A stretch of 46,318 nucleotides of DNA from Maritimibacter harenae (GTDB lineage: Bacteria > Pseudomonadota > Alphaproteobacteria > Rhodobacterales > Rhodobacteraceae), in NCBI RefSeq assembly GCF_009882975.1, contig NZ_WTUX01000021.1, positions 14,786 to 61,103 of the forward strand, given 5' to 3'. Both the position numbers and the translations under genes were made by a program. Below, in pieces: positions 1 to 8,259 of the stretch (within the stretch, counting starts at the first letter, position 1; each line of letters opens with the position of its first letter). The notes beneath the pieces are model-generated. The model did no database searches. It was not told the origin of the DNA and saw only the letters and a list, made by a program, of their open reading frames with translations.

Positions 1-35
1 GAGTTACGACTGTCCATGTGCCTTCAGTTAGGAGG

Positions 36-49
36 TTCCAGCGCTGGAA
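36..49. repeat. 14-bp perfect palindrome upstream of the complex I-like operon
   Basis: TTCCAGCGCTGGAA is a perfect inverted repeat about 240 bases before the first gene of the plus-strand operon. No gene is visible in bases 1-289. The palindrome could be an operator or could belong to an upstream gene outside the window; nothing else in the sequence decides this. Confidence 0.3.
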
Positions 50-289
50 GGTCAATCTGACGCATCGTCGCGACAATGCCACACGGGTCGGCGAGATGTA
101 TTCTAGGGCGGCACGGGGCGTTGGCCATGATGGCCGTCATAGGCGAAGGGCCCCGATTGACTGGACTGCGCAGCTGTCGACCCGGTTGGGATCCTTGCGG
201 ATTCTCAGCCCCTTGCCGTTTCGGAACCCGTATGCGGCTGCCTGCGTTGTGAGGACAATATTACCGGGACGAACCGGGGGACGTTGTTC

Positions 290-628
290 ATGGCGACATT
301 ACTGGTCATTGCCTTCTGGACGGCCGCGTCCGTGGCCCTCGCGCTTGCGCTGTCGCGGCTTCAGAACCGCACGAGCGCGCCGCAGGCCGCGCCGTTCCTG
401 GGCGGTGGCACGCCGGACACCCATGCCTGGCAGAGATACCATTTCCGCGCCTACACGATGACGCTCCTCTTCATCGCCTTCGAGATGGAGATGATGTTCA
501 TGTACCCGTGGGCCGTGGTCTTCGTCTCGGAAGGGCTGAAGGCGATGGCCGAGATGGGCATGTTCCTGACCATTCTCGCCGTGGGCATCCTCTATGGCTG
601 GCGCGAGGGGGTGTTCCGGTGGGAATGA
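290..628 (+). CDS. nuoA: Complex I subunit A-like membrane protein (NuoA-like)
   Basis: A 112-residue protein with three predicted membrane helices, the size and layout of NADH-quinone oxidoreductase subunit A (chain 3). The second helix carries AFEMEMMFMYPWAV, which aligns with the F-D-V-E...PWA signature of NuoA: the Asp is replaced by Glu and the second Glu is kept. The loop after helix 1, which in canonical NuoA carries the conserved YECG with the quinone-site cysteine, here reads APFLGGGTPDTH and has no Cys. The ATG at 290 is preferred over a TTG at 284, with a G-rich stretch upstream. The stop overlaps the next start (ATGA). It is the first gene of an eight-gene cluster with B/D-like, H, J, K, L, M and N. 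The family call is seen; the loss of the quinone loop suggests, as inference, a different coupling mechanism. Confidence 0.8.
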   Translation: MATLLVIAFWTAASVALALALSRLQNRTSAPQAAPFLGGGTPDTHAWQRYHFRAYTMTLLFIAFEMEMMFMYPWAVVFVSEGLKAMAEMGMFLTILAVGILYGWREGVFRWE

Positions 629-1518
629 GCTGGCTTGCCCGACTGGCCGCCGGGGCGCCGGCCCCGGTCTATCCCGTGATCGGCGAAGGCGCGCAGCCGA
701 GGGTGGAGCGCCTATTCGCCTCCGCGGCGCTCGAACGCGCGCAAAGCCCGCGCGCGGCGGCCCTCCTGCTTGTCTCGGGCAACATTCCCGAGGCGCACCG
801 GGAGGCACTCGACCGCGTGCATGACCAGGTGCCGCGCCCGCGCCTCGGCCTGCACTGGGAAGGGGACGATGGCATCGAGGAGCGGCTGCTCGACGCCTGG
901 CGGACATTGTGCGCCGGGGCGACGGGCGACGCGGACCGCCTTCCGGACGAACCGCCCAACCCGTGGGAAGGCGAAGGCGACTTCGGACAAGGCGGCGAAG
1001 GCATGATGGGCGGTGTTCCCTATGGCCGTCCCATGGCGATGACCGGCGAGGACGTGCGCGACGGGCTCGAGCTCGACCGATACACCGCGCGCGTCGGGCC
1101 GTTCGCCCCGATGCTGCCGCCCGGACTGGTGCTCGAGGTCACGCTCCAGGGCGACGTGATCGTGGCCTGCGACGTCCTTTCGCCCCCCTATCCCCAACCG
1201 GAGGACGCCGACGACCCCGCGCTCTGCGCGGCCCGGATGCTGCGGCTCCTCGGCCTGCCCGGGCCGGCCGACCGGCTGATCCGGGGCGGCGCGGCCCATG
1301 CCATCGGGGCGCGGAGAGCGATCCCGAGGGGGCTCGGCCGGCTCGAGAACGCAGGCGACGCGCGCATGCGTTTCGCGGACGCGCTGCGCGGACGAAACGG
1401 CGGGGCAGCCGACGGGATATTCGACACGCTCATCGGCCTCGAATGGTCCGAAGCGGCGCTGGCGCTGGCCTCGGTCACGCCGTCGGCGCTGCGGCAAGCG
1501 GCCCTGGAGGTGGCATGA
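625..1518 (+). CDS. Degenerate NuoB/NuoD-like fusion without metal ligands
   Basis: A 297-residue soluble protein. The N-terminal part starts MSWLARLAAG and continues with an SPRAAALLLVSGNIP...VHDQVPRPRLGL stretch. These resemble the start and the SPRxADVLLVxGxV...PEP segment of NuoB or group-4 hydrogenase small subunits, but the CxxC and later cysteines that bind cluster N2 are absent (the N-terminal CNGC position reads APAP). A linker rich in Gly, Glu and Pro follows. The second half has VGPFAPMLPPGLVLEVTLQGD, which resembles the GPxHPxxxxxLxLxLxxDG opening of NuoD or hydrogenase large subunits. No Ni ligands and no quinone-site His/Tyr are visible. It overlaps its neighbours by ATGA at both ends, so it is co-translated with the membrane subunits. 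I infer that it is a structural plug replacing the B and D connecting module. Homology to B and D is my reading and needs a structure-based check. Confidence 0.6.
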   Translation: MSWLARLAAGAPAPVYPVIGEGAQPRVERLFASAALERAQSPRAAALLLVSGNIPEAHREALDRVHDQVPRPRLGLHWEGDDGIEERLLDAWRTLCAGATGDADRLPDEPPNPWEGEGDFGQGGEGMMGGVPYGRPMAMTGEDVRDGLELDRYTARVGPFAPMLPPGLVLEVTLQGDVIVACDVLSPPYPQPEDADDPALCAARMLRLLGLPGPADRLIRGGAAHAIGARRAIPRGLGRLENAGDARMRFADALRGRNGGAADGIFDTLIGLEWSEAALALASVTPSALRQAALEVA

Positions 1519-2423
1519 CGACCGCACTCCTCGTTCTCACCCTCGCCTCCACGCTCGCCGTGGGCGCCTGGCTGGGCGCGTGGTTCGACCGGCTGGCCCC
1601 GCTTCTCTACGGTGGGCGCGCCGCCGGGCCGCTCGCCCCCTTGCGCGCAGGGGCCGCGGCCCTTCTGCGCCCGCGCATCGAGACCGAGGCGCCCGACCGC
1701 ATGAACGCCCGGCTCGCGCCCGGCTGGTACCTTGCGCTGGCCGCCGCCGGGCTTTCGGTCGTGCCTTTCGCCCCCGGCGCGGCGCTGATCGAGACGCCGG
1801 TCGGGATCGTCGTGTGGGGCAGTTGCGAGGCGCTGACCATCGTCGCGGTCTTCCTGCACGGCTGGTCGCCCAACGCGCCCTTCCCGTTGATCGGGGCCTA
1901 CCGGTATGCCGCAATCGGCCTGCCGGTGATGCTGCCGTCCATGTTCGTGCTGATCGCCGCCGCGCTGCCGGCGGAATCGCTGTCCTTCACGGCCATCGTC
2001 GAGAGCCAGCGCGAGGTCTGGAACATCGTCCGCCAGCCGCTCGGCCTACCCCTGTTCCTGATCGTTGGGCTGACGCTGACCCTCCGCGGGCCGATGGATT
2101 TCGCGGACGCCGCGGACATCGCGGGCGGCACGTCGGCCGAGGACAGCGGGCCCGGTCGCGCGCTGTGGCAGGGGGCGCGGCTTGCGATGCTGGTGTCGTT
2201 TTCCGCCGTGGCCGCGACCACTTTCCTCGGCGGCCCGCTCGGCCCCGCGCTGCCGGGGCCCGTCTGGCTCTGGATCAAGACCGCCGCGATCATGGCGCTG
2301 ACGGTTGCGGTGGGCCACGGGGTCGCGCGCACGACGCCCAGCCGGATGCTCACCATCCTGTGGGTCGTGCTCCTGCCGCTTTCGTTCGTCCACCTGCTCG
2401 TCTCGGGGGTGCTGGCGCTATGA
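1515..2423 (+). CDS. nuoH: Complex I subunit H-like membrane protein (NuoH-like)
   Basis: About 302 residues with roughly eight membrane helices, the size of NuoH (chain 1). Recognisable blocks are AAGPLAPLRAGAAALLRPR, corresponding to the VGPxGLLQPLADGxKLLxK loop, HGWSPNAPFPLIGAYRYAA, corresponding to AGWASNSKYSLLGxLRAAA, and a C-terminal VWLWIKTAAIMAL block. Several acidic residues that line the canonical E-channel and quinone cavity are missing: the QxISYE segment reads IGLPVMLP, and AETNRAPFDLPEAE reads TLRGPMDFADAAD. The start at 1515 overlaps the previous stop by ATGA. Between the B/D-like and J genes it should anchor the soluble remnant to the antiporter-like subunits. The loss of the quinone path is inferred from alignment by eye. 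Confidence 0.8.
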   Translation: MTTALLVLTLASTLAVGAWLGAWFDRLAPLLYGGRAAGPLAPLRAGAAALLRPRIETEAPDRMNARLAPGWYLALAAAGLSVVPFAPGAALIETPVGIVVWGSCEALTIVAVFLHGWSPNAPFPLIGAYRYAAIGLPVMLPSMFVLIAAALPAESLSFTAIVESQREVWNIVRQPLGLPLFLIVGLTLTLRGPMDFADAADIAGGTSAEDSGPGRALWQGARLAMLVSFSAVAATTFLGGPLGPALPGPVWLWIKTAAIMALTVAVGHGVARTTPSRMLTILWVVLLPLSFVHLLVSGVLAL

Positions 2424-3031
2424 TCGACGCACTCGTCATCCTTCTCGTGCTCTTCGCCGCCTGGACCGGCTGGCGCGTCTTCCGGGTGGATTCCATGATC
2501 CGCGCGACCTTTTCGCTCATGCTGTCCTTCATTTCCGTGGGGGCGATCGGCGTCCTGTTGTCGGCGCCCTACATCGGCGTCGCGACCGTCTTCATGATGG
2601 CGGTCGAGATGATGGTCATGGGGATCTTCATGGTCATGTTCATGATGAACCCCGCCGGGCTGAACCCGATGATGATGGTCCACCAGCACAAGCTGTCGAT
2701 CGTGGCGGGCGTGCTCGCCGCGCTCGGGCTCGGCGCGGCGGTCCTGACCACGACGCTGCCGACGGACCCGGTCCCGGGCGAAACGGACGTCGTCAGCGAC
2801 CTGGGCCACGAACTGCTGGGCCCTTCCATGCTGATCTTCGAGACGGCGGGTGTCACGCTGCTTGCGACCATGATCGGCGCGGTCGTGCTGTCGTCGCGCC
2901 GGGGCCGTTACGGGCAGGCGGACGAAGGGTCGCGCCCCCCGGGGCTCGACCCCGGCGGCCCACCGGCAGGGCGCCAGCCGGAGGGCGAAGGCGGGCACCA
3001 CCATCACCACCACCATCACGGGGGCCATTGA
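2420..3031 (+). CDS. nuoJ: Complex I subunit J-like membrane protein with natural His8 tail
   Basis: About 203 residues with five predicted helices, consistent with NuoJ (chain 6). The third helix region, PYIGVATVFMMAVEMMVMGI, is very Met-rich. It corresponds to the conserved pi-bulge helix of NuoJ and contains a Glu. The C-terminal tail is hydrophilic, rich in Gly, Pro, Arg and Glu, and ends with eight consecutive histidines followed by GGH. The His codons alternate CAC and CAT, which argues against a recent slippage artefact. Such a tail could bind Zn, Ni, Co or Cu on the side of the membrane where the C-terminus lies. Start and stop overlap the H and K genes. The function of the tail is unknown. 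Confidence 0.78.
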   Translation: MIDALVILLVLFAAWTGWRVFRVDSMIRATFSLMLSFISVGAIGVLLSAPYIGVATVFMMAVEMMVMGIFMVMFMMNPAGLNPMMMVHQHKLSIVAGVLAALGLGAAVLTTTLPTDPVPGETDVVSDLGHELLGPSMLIFETAGVTLLATMIGAVVLSSRRGRYGQADEGSRPPGLDPGGPPAGRQPEGEGGHHHHHHHHGGH

Positions 3032-3336
3032 TGACCTTGACCATCGTTCTCCTGGGCGCCGCGGCGTTGATCGGCATCGGGCTTTACGGCGCGCTCAGCC
3101 AGCAGAGCTTCGTCATGCTGATGATGGGGCTCGAGCTGATGCTGAACGGCGCGCTGCTCGCGATCATAGGGCTCTGGAGCCTCGCCCTGGGCGGCATGCC
3201 CGAGGGGCAGCTGCTGGCGATCATCGTCATGGCCGTCATGGCGGTCGAGATGTCGATCGGCTTCGCGCTCATCGTCGCGGTCTACCGCAAGCGCCAGGCG
3301 GACATGACCGAAGCGCTGGGGACGCTGAAGGGATGA
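3031..3336 (+). CDS. nuoK: Complex I subunit K-like membrane protein (NuoK-like)
   Basis: 101 residues and three helices, the exact size of NuoK (chain 4L). The two membrane glutamates that are essential in E. coli NuoK are both kept: one in MMGLELMLNGALLA on helix 2 and one in AVMAVEMSIGFAL on helix 3. The proton-transfer element of this subunit therefore looks intact even though the redox subunits are missing. The ATG at 3031 shares its first base with the stop of the J-like gene, and the stop overlaps the start of the L-like gene. Confidence 0.9.
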   Translation: MTLTIVLLGAAALIGIGLYGALSQQSFVMLMMGLELMLNGALLAIIGLWSLALGGMPEGQLLAIIVMAVMAVEMSIGFALIVAVYRKRQADMTEALGTLKG

Positions 3337-5195
3337 TCTGGGCGCCGGTTCTCATACCCGCCCTGGCCGGGCTTGTCATCTGGGCCGTCGGCGGCGGGCG
3401 CGTGCGGCTCGGCGTCCTGGGCACCGGGGCCGCGCTCCTGACGCTGGCGGCGACGTGGGCAGCGGGAGACGCCACGGGCGGCTTCGACTGGGCGGGCACG
3501 CTGTCGCTCACGGTCGCCCTGCCGCCGATGGCGCAGGCGGTCGCGGTGACGACCGGGGCCGTGACGGTGGCGGTGATGATCTTCGCCGCCTCGCACGAGG
3601 AAGAGGCCGGGCTCGCGCGCCTCATCGGCCTGCTCCTCGTCTTCACAGGCGGCATGGAGCTCGTGGTGATCGCCTCTGACCTGCTCACGCTTCTGATCGG
3701 GTGGGAGATCGTGGGCGCCTGTTCCTGGGCGCTCATCGCGCATCACTGGCGCGCGGAGGCACCGGGCCGCTCGGCCACCTACGCCTTCGTCATGACGCGA
3801 ACCGGCGACCTGGGTCTCTTCCTCGCCCTCTTCGTGACCTATACGGCAACCGGCGGGGCGGCCTACGCCGACCTCGCGGCGCTCGACGGCGGACCGCTGA
3901 CGCTGGCCGCCGCGGGCATTCTGGTGGCGGCCGTATCCAAGGCCGGCCAGTTGCCCTTCGCCCCGTGGCTCTTTCGCGCGATGGACGGTCCCACCTCGGT
4001 TTCGGCGCATCTGCATTCGGCCACGATGGTCGCGGCCGGGGCCTACCTGCTCGCGCGCCTGCACCCGCAGCTCGCGCCCGCTACCGGCTTCGCTCCGGCC
4101 GCGATGGCCGTGGGGCTCGTGACCGCGATCCTCGCCGGTGTCGCGGCCGTCCGCCAGATGCACGCGAAGAAGGTGTTGGCAGGTTCGACCTCGTCCCACA
4201 TGGGGCTGATGATCGCCGCCGTCGGCGCGGGCTTTCCGGGCGTCGCGATCCTGCACCTCTTGGTGCATGCGGCCATGAAGGCAGCCCTGTTCTTCGTCGC
4301 CGGGATCGCGAAACACGCCGCCGGCACCTTCGACCTGCGCGAGATGCGTCTTGGCCGGGCCCTGCCGATCGTGGCCGCGCTCGCCGCCATCGCCGCGTTG
4401 TCGCTGGCCGCCGTGCCGCCCCTGTCCGGCGGCTGGAGCAAGGAAGAGGTGATGAAGGCGCTGGAGCACGCGGGGCTCCTGAGCGCCGCGGCCGGCATTC
4501 TCGCGGGCGGCATCTCGGCGGCCTACGCGACACGCTTCGCCGTCATGGCCTTCTGGCCCGACGCACCGCGCGGCGAGACGAGCGGCCGGGGCGAGAACGC
4601 GGCCCTCGCGCTCGTCGGCGCGGCGGTGGTCGGCTTGTCAGCGCTGTGGTTTCCCCCGGTGCACGACGCCGCCGCCCAAGCGCTCGGCGCGACACTCCCC
4701 GAAGGCTCCACGGCGGGCCTCGTCGCCGCACAGGTCGCGGTCGCTCTGGGGGTGGTCACCGGCCTCTACCTCGCGCGAAATCCCGGCGAGGCGCCCGAGG
4801 CCGACTGGTTCGGCCTCCCCGGCCTGATCGACGCCGCCGTCACGCGCCCTGCCCTCGCGGTGTCGATGTGGGCGAGCCGCGTCGACGACGGCTGGGTCGA
4901 CAAGGTCGTCACACGCTCCGCCACGGGGCTGGCGGGCCGGGCCACGGGTGCCGACACGGGCTGGATCGACCTGATCCCGCGCGGCAGCGCGGGGCTGGCC
5001 CGGCGCATGGCGGGCGGGGCCCAACGTTCGGACGCGCGCGGCCTGCCGGCGATGCTGTCGGACGGGTCGGCCCGGATGGTCGGCCATGCCGGGGCCGATG
5101 CGGGGCGCGCCCAGACCGGGCTGTCCCATCACTACTATGCCATCCTGGTCGCGGGCCTCGCGCTCGCGGTTCTTTTCCTGATCTTCGGAGCCTGA
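3333..5195 (+). CDS. nuoL: Complex I subunit L-like antiporter protein (NuoL-like)
   Basis: 620 residues, the length of NuoL (chain 5), with an Mrp-type antiporter core and a C-terminal extension that could form the lateral helix. Key residues seen are the TM5 Glu in LLIGWEIVGACSWALI, the TM7 Lys in SKAGQLPFAPWLF, the broken-helix His in DGPTSVSAHLHSATMVAAG, the KKVLAGSTSSHMGLM segment, LVHAAMKAALFF, and a TM12 Lys in GGWSKEEVMKAL. The proton-pumping machinery therefore appears complete. The final helix (YYAILVAGLALAVLFLIFG) closes the protein, as in NuoL. The start overlaps the K-like stop. The M-like gene follows after one base with a GTG start. Confidence 0.9.
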   Translation: MIWAPVLIPALAGLVIWAVGGGRVRLGVLGTGAALLTLAATWAAGDATGGFDWAGTLSLTVALPPMAQAVAVTTGAVTVAVMIFAASHEEEAGLARLIGLLLVFTGGMELVVIASDLLTLLIGWEIVGACSWALIAHHWRAEAPGRSATYAFVMTRTGDLGLFLALFVTYTATGGAAYADLAALDGGPLTLAAAGILVAAVSKAGQLPFAPWLFRAMDGPTSVSAHLHSATMVAAGAYLLARLHPQLAPATGFAPAAMAVGLVTAILAGVAAVRQMHAKKVLAGSTSSHMGLMIAAVGAGFPGVAILHLLVHAAMKAALFFVAGIAKHAAGTFDLREMRLGRALPIVAALAAIAALSLAAVPPLSGGWSKEEVMKALEHAGLLSAAAGILAGGISAAYATRFAVMAFWPDAPRGETSGRGENAALALVGAAVVGLSALWFPPVHDAAAQALGATLPEGSTAGLVAAQVAVALGVVTGLYLARNPGEAPEADWFGLPGLIDAAVTRPALAVSMWASRVDDGWVDKVVTRSATGLAGRATGADTGWIDLIPRGSAGLARRMAGGAQRSDARGLPAMLSDGSARMVGHAGADAGRAQTGLSHHYYAILVAGLALAVLFLIFGA

Positions 5196-5196
5196 C

Positions 5197-6678
5197 GTGC
5201 TGACACTGATTGTTCTCGTTCCCATCGCCGCCGCGCTCATCCTGGCCCTCCTGCCCGGGATCGGCGCGCGGTCCGCGCGGGCCACGGCAATCGCCGCGAC
5301 GGCGATCTCGCTGGTGCTGCTGGTCGTGGTCTGGATCGGCACGCCCGGGGCGGAAGGCTTCCGCGCCGAGGCCGAGGTCCCCTGGATTCCCTCGCTCGGG
5401 GTCGCGTGGCGCGTCGGCGTGGACGGCATGTCGCTTGCCCTGTCGCTGATGAGCGCGCTGATCTTTCTGGCCGCCGCGGCCTGGCCGATCGAGCTCGACA
5501 ACGCGCGCGGCTACTATGCCTGGGTGGCCTTCCTCGCGGGCGTGTCGCTGGGCCTCTTCGTGACGCTCGACCTGATCGTGTTCTACGTCTTCTTCGACCT
5601 CAGCCTCGTGGGCATGTATTTCCTCATCGGGCGCTGGGGCCACGGCAGCGCACAGGAAGCCGCGCTCAAGTTCTTCATCTACACGCTGGCCGGGTCGCTC
5701 TTGATCCTGATCGGGATCATCGTGCTGGGCCTTTCGATGCCGGAGCTCACCTTCGACATGCGCGCGATCATCGCGGAGACGCCACTTGACCCGGGCGGGC
5801 TTGCCGCGGGACTGGTGCTCCTGGCGTTCGTGATCGGTTTCGGCATCAAGACCCCGATCTTTCCCCTCCACACCTGGCTGCCGCCGGCACACGTGGACGC
5901 GCCGGGACCGGCCTCGGCGATCCTCGCGGGCGTGCTTCTCAAGATGGGGACCTACGGCCTTGTCCGTCTGCCCCTCCAGATGATGCCGGAGACCTTCGCG
6001 ACCTGGGCATTGCCCATCGCGGTCGTGGGCGTCGTGTCGATCCTGTGGGGCGCGATTGTGGCGCTGGCACAGGAGAACCTGAAACGCCGGATCGCCTATA
6101 CCTCGGTCAACCACATGGGCTACGTGATCCTCGGAATCGCGGTGGCGGGCTCCGCCGCCGGGAGCGAGGCGGCCCGAGAACTCGCCCTCACCGGCGCCAT
6201 CGTGGAGATGGTCGCGCATGGCCTGATCACGGGGTCGCTGTTCCTCGTCGCGGGCGCGTTCTGGCAACGCACCCAGGACTACGATCTTGCAAATTACGGC
6301 GGCCTCGCGGGGCCCGCGCCGCGCCTGACCGCGCTGGCCACGCTCGCCGCCTTCGCCTCGCTCGGCCTTCCGGGGCTCGCGGGCTTCGTGGCCGAGCTTC
6401 ACATCTTCCTCGGCGCCTTCGGCGTCTACCCGTGGCTCGCCGCCGTGGGCCTGCTGGGCATCCTCGTGACCGCCGCACTTTTCCTCGTGATGCTCCGCAA
6501 GCTGTTCTTCGGGGCGTTGCCGCCGAAGCGCGCGGGGTTCACCGACCTCGACCGGGGCGAGGTCGCGATCCTCGCCGTGCTCCTCGCGCTCGTCGTGCTG
6601 ATCGGGCTCTGGCCCGCCTGGCTGATCTCGCTCATCGACGCGGGCGGACTGCTGACCGTGCTGCAAGGGGGAGGCTGA
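5197..6678 (+). CDS. nuoM: Complex I subunit M-like antiporter protein (NuoM-like)
   Basis: 493 residues, about the length of NuoM (chain 4), with about 14 helices. The TM5 motif reads VFFDLSLVGMYFLIGRWG, so the essential Glu of NuoM is replaced by Asp, a conservative change. The TM7 Lys (FGIKTPIFPLHTWLPPAHVDAP), TM8 Lys (GVLLKMGTYGLVRLP), the ENLKRRIAYTSVNHMGY loop and the TM12 Glu (GFVAELHIFLGAF) are kept. It starts with GTG directly after the L-like stop, and the N-like ATG follows one base after its own stop. It most likely moves protons or Na+ as one of three antiporter-like subunits. Confidence 0.9.
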   Translation: MLTLIVLVPIAAALILALLPGIGARSARATAIAATAISLVLLVVVWIGTPGAEGFRAEAEVPWIPSLGVAWRVGVDGMSLALSLMSALIFLAAAAWPIELDNARGYYAWVAFLAGVSLGLFVTLDLIVFYVFFDLSLVGMYFLIGRWGHGSAQEAALKFFIYTLAGSLLILIGIIVLGLSMPELTFDMRAIIAETPLDPGGLAAGLVLLAFVIGFGIKTPIFPLHTWLPPAHVDAPGPASAILAGVLLKMGTYGLVRLPLQMMPETFATWALPIAVVGVVSILWGAIVALAQENLKRRIAYTSVNHMGYVILGIAVAGSAAGSEAARELALTGAIVEMVAHGLITGSLFLVAGAFWQRTQDYDLANYGGLAGPAPRLTALATLAAFASLGLPGLAGFVAELHIFLGAFGVYPWLAAVGLLGILVTAALFLVMLRKLFFGALPPKRAGFTDLDRGEVAILAVLLALVVLIGLWPAWLISLIDAGGLLTVLQGGG

Positions 6679-6679
6679 C

Positions 6680-8029
6680 ATGCCCATTGGCGACCTGGCG
6701 CCGGAACTGTCGGTTCTCCTGACGGCCGTCGCCGTGCTCCTGGCCGCGATGGCGCTGCCGCAGCGCCTGCACGGCTGGTGCGCGGTGGTGGCCATCGCGG
6801 GGCTCGCCGTGGCCGCCGGCTTCACCGTCGCGCAATGGGACGCGGCCCGGATGACCTTCTCCGGCACCTTCGCGCTCGACCGCGCGACCGGCTGGGCGCG
6901 GCTTCTCATCCTCGCCATGACGGCAGGCGTGGCGGCGCTGTCCCCCGCCTGGTTCGCCACCGACCGGCGCCATGGCGAATACTGCGCGGTGCTGCTCTTC
7001 TCGGCACTGGGGGCGCTCGCGATGGCCGGGGCGGCCGACCTCATGCAGCTCGTCATGGGTGTGCTCCTGTCCTCGGTCCCGGGCTACGTGCTTGCCGCCT
7101 ATCACCGCGACTGGGAGATTTCGCTCGAGGCCGGCATGAAATACTTCCTCGTCGGCGCGCTCGCCAACGCGCTGCTCGTCACCGGCGTGATCCTCGTCAT
7201 GGGGATGGCGGGCAGCACCGACTACGCGGCGCTCATCCTGGTCGGCCTGCTGTTCAAGCTGGGCGCGGTGCCCGCGCATGCGTGGATGCCGGACGTGGCC
7301 GAGGGCGCGCCGGTCCCATCTGCGGCCTTCCTCACCATCGTGCCGAAGATCGCGGCGGCGGTTGCGCTTTTCCGCGTCGTGTCGCTCGTCCCCGAAGAGA
7401 CCTTTCCCCTGCGCCTCCTGGTGGCGATCGCGGCGGCGGCGACCATGACGCTGGGCAACCTCGCCGCTCTCTGGCAGACGGATTTGCGCAGGCTGCTTGG
7501 CTGGTCCTCGGTCTCGCAATCGGGCTACGCCCTGATGGCGGTCGCCGTGGCAGGCGCTGCCGAGACAGCGCTTCAGGCGCTCGTGGCGTTCGTGGGTGTC
7601 TATGCGCTCGCCAACCTGCTGGCCTTCGCCGTCATCGCGCACCTGCGCGGGCGCACCGCGCTCGAGGACGTGGCCGGTTTGCTGCGCGCCCGCCCCGTTG
7701 CCGCCATCGCGCTGACCCTTGCGCTCCTGTCCTTCGTGGGCATCCCGCCGCTTCCCGGTTTCCTGGGCAAGTTCGCGCTGTTCGAGGCGACGCTGGACGG
7801 GGGGCTGTCGTGGCTCGCGATGCTGGCCGTCGCCAACACGGTGGTGTCGCTCTTCTACTACCTTCGGGTGATCGGGCCCGCCGCGCTTTCCAAGCCGAAG
7901 GACGCGATGGGGACACTCGGGCGCGCGAGCTTCACGGTCATTCTCGTCGCGCTTCTGGCGATGGCCGTGTCGGTTCCCGTCTGGGGCGGGCTGTGGAACG
8001 GGTTGCCGGCCACGCTCCTGCCCATGTGA
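6680..8029 (+). CDS. nuoN: Complex I subunit N-like antiporter protein (NuoN-like)
   Basis: 449 residues, slightly shorter than typical NuoN (chain 2), and the last gene of the cluster. TM7 Lys ([20 protein letters not shown]), TM8 Lys ([15 protein letters not shown]) and TM12 Lys ([16 protein letters not shown]) are present. The TM5 position that carries a conserved Glu in NuoN (GIELLSLP) reads GVLLSSVP, so the Glu is replaced by Leu. The loop after TM8 has [16 protein letters not shown] in place of the usual K-RLLAYSSI. The change at TM5 would be expected to disable or alter one of the three proton channels; this is inference from an alignment by eye. The cluster ends here, convergent with ilvD. 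Confidence 0.88.
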   Translation: MPIGDLAPELSVLLTAVAVLLAAMALPQRLHGWCAVVAIAGLAVAAGFTVAQWDAARMTFSGTFALDRATGWARLLILAMTAGVAALSPAWFATDRRHGEYCAVLLFSALGALAMAGAADLMQLVMGVLLSSVPGYVLAAYHRDWEISLEAGMKYFLVGALANALLVTGVILVMGMAGSTDYAALILVGLLFKLGAVPAHAWMPDVAEGAPVPSAAFLTIVPKIAAAVALFRVVSLVPEETFPLRLLVAIAAAATMTLGNLAALWQTDLRRLLGWSSVSQSGYALMAVAVAGAAETALQALVAFVGVYALANLLAFAVIAHLRGRTALEDVAGLLRARPVAAIALTLALLSFVGIPPLPGFLGKFALFEATLDGGLSWLAMLAVANTVVSLFYYLRVIGPAALSKPKDAMGTLGRASFTVILVALLAMAVSVPVWGGLWNGLPATLLPM

Positions 8030-8259
8030 CACGCCCAAAAGCGCGCGTCAGGTGGTGGCGGGCGCCGATAAGAATTCGGGCCGCACGAAGCTCCACGGCG
8101 GCACGCGCCTGCGCCAGCTTACCGAAGCGGAATTGTTCCGTCCGACGGCCCACGCGAAGCGCGCCCGCCTACGCGCCGCTGACGTTCGTGATCTCGCCCA
8201 CGTTGAAAAACGCGGTCAAGCCGCCCGACGATGCCGCCGCCGAGGGCCCCGCCCCGCCC

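Noticed and set aside
18-461. Plus-strand frame upstream of and overlapping the A-like gene
   Set aside because: Arg-rich composition without a domain or ribosome site; it overlaps a clear gene.
3001-3031. His-tag from a cloning construct
   Set aside because: The surrounding sequence is natural, codons are mixed, and the next gene overlaps directly.
4909-7056. Long minus-strand frame of 715 codons opposite the L- and M-like genes
   Set aside because: Arg/Gln/His/Asp-rich composition typical of antisense of GC-rich membrane genes; no motif, no ribosome site.
290-8029. Mrp-type Na+/H+ antiporter operon
   Set aside because: Presence of A-, H-, J- and K-like subunits and L/M/N order fits complex I rather than the MrpA-G set; MrpE, F and G are missing.
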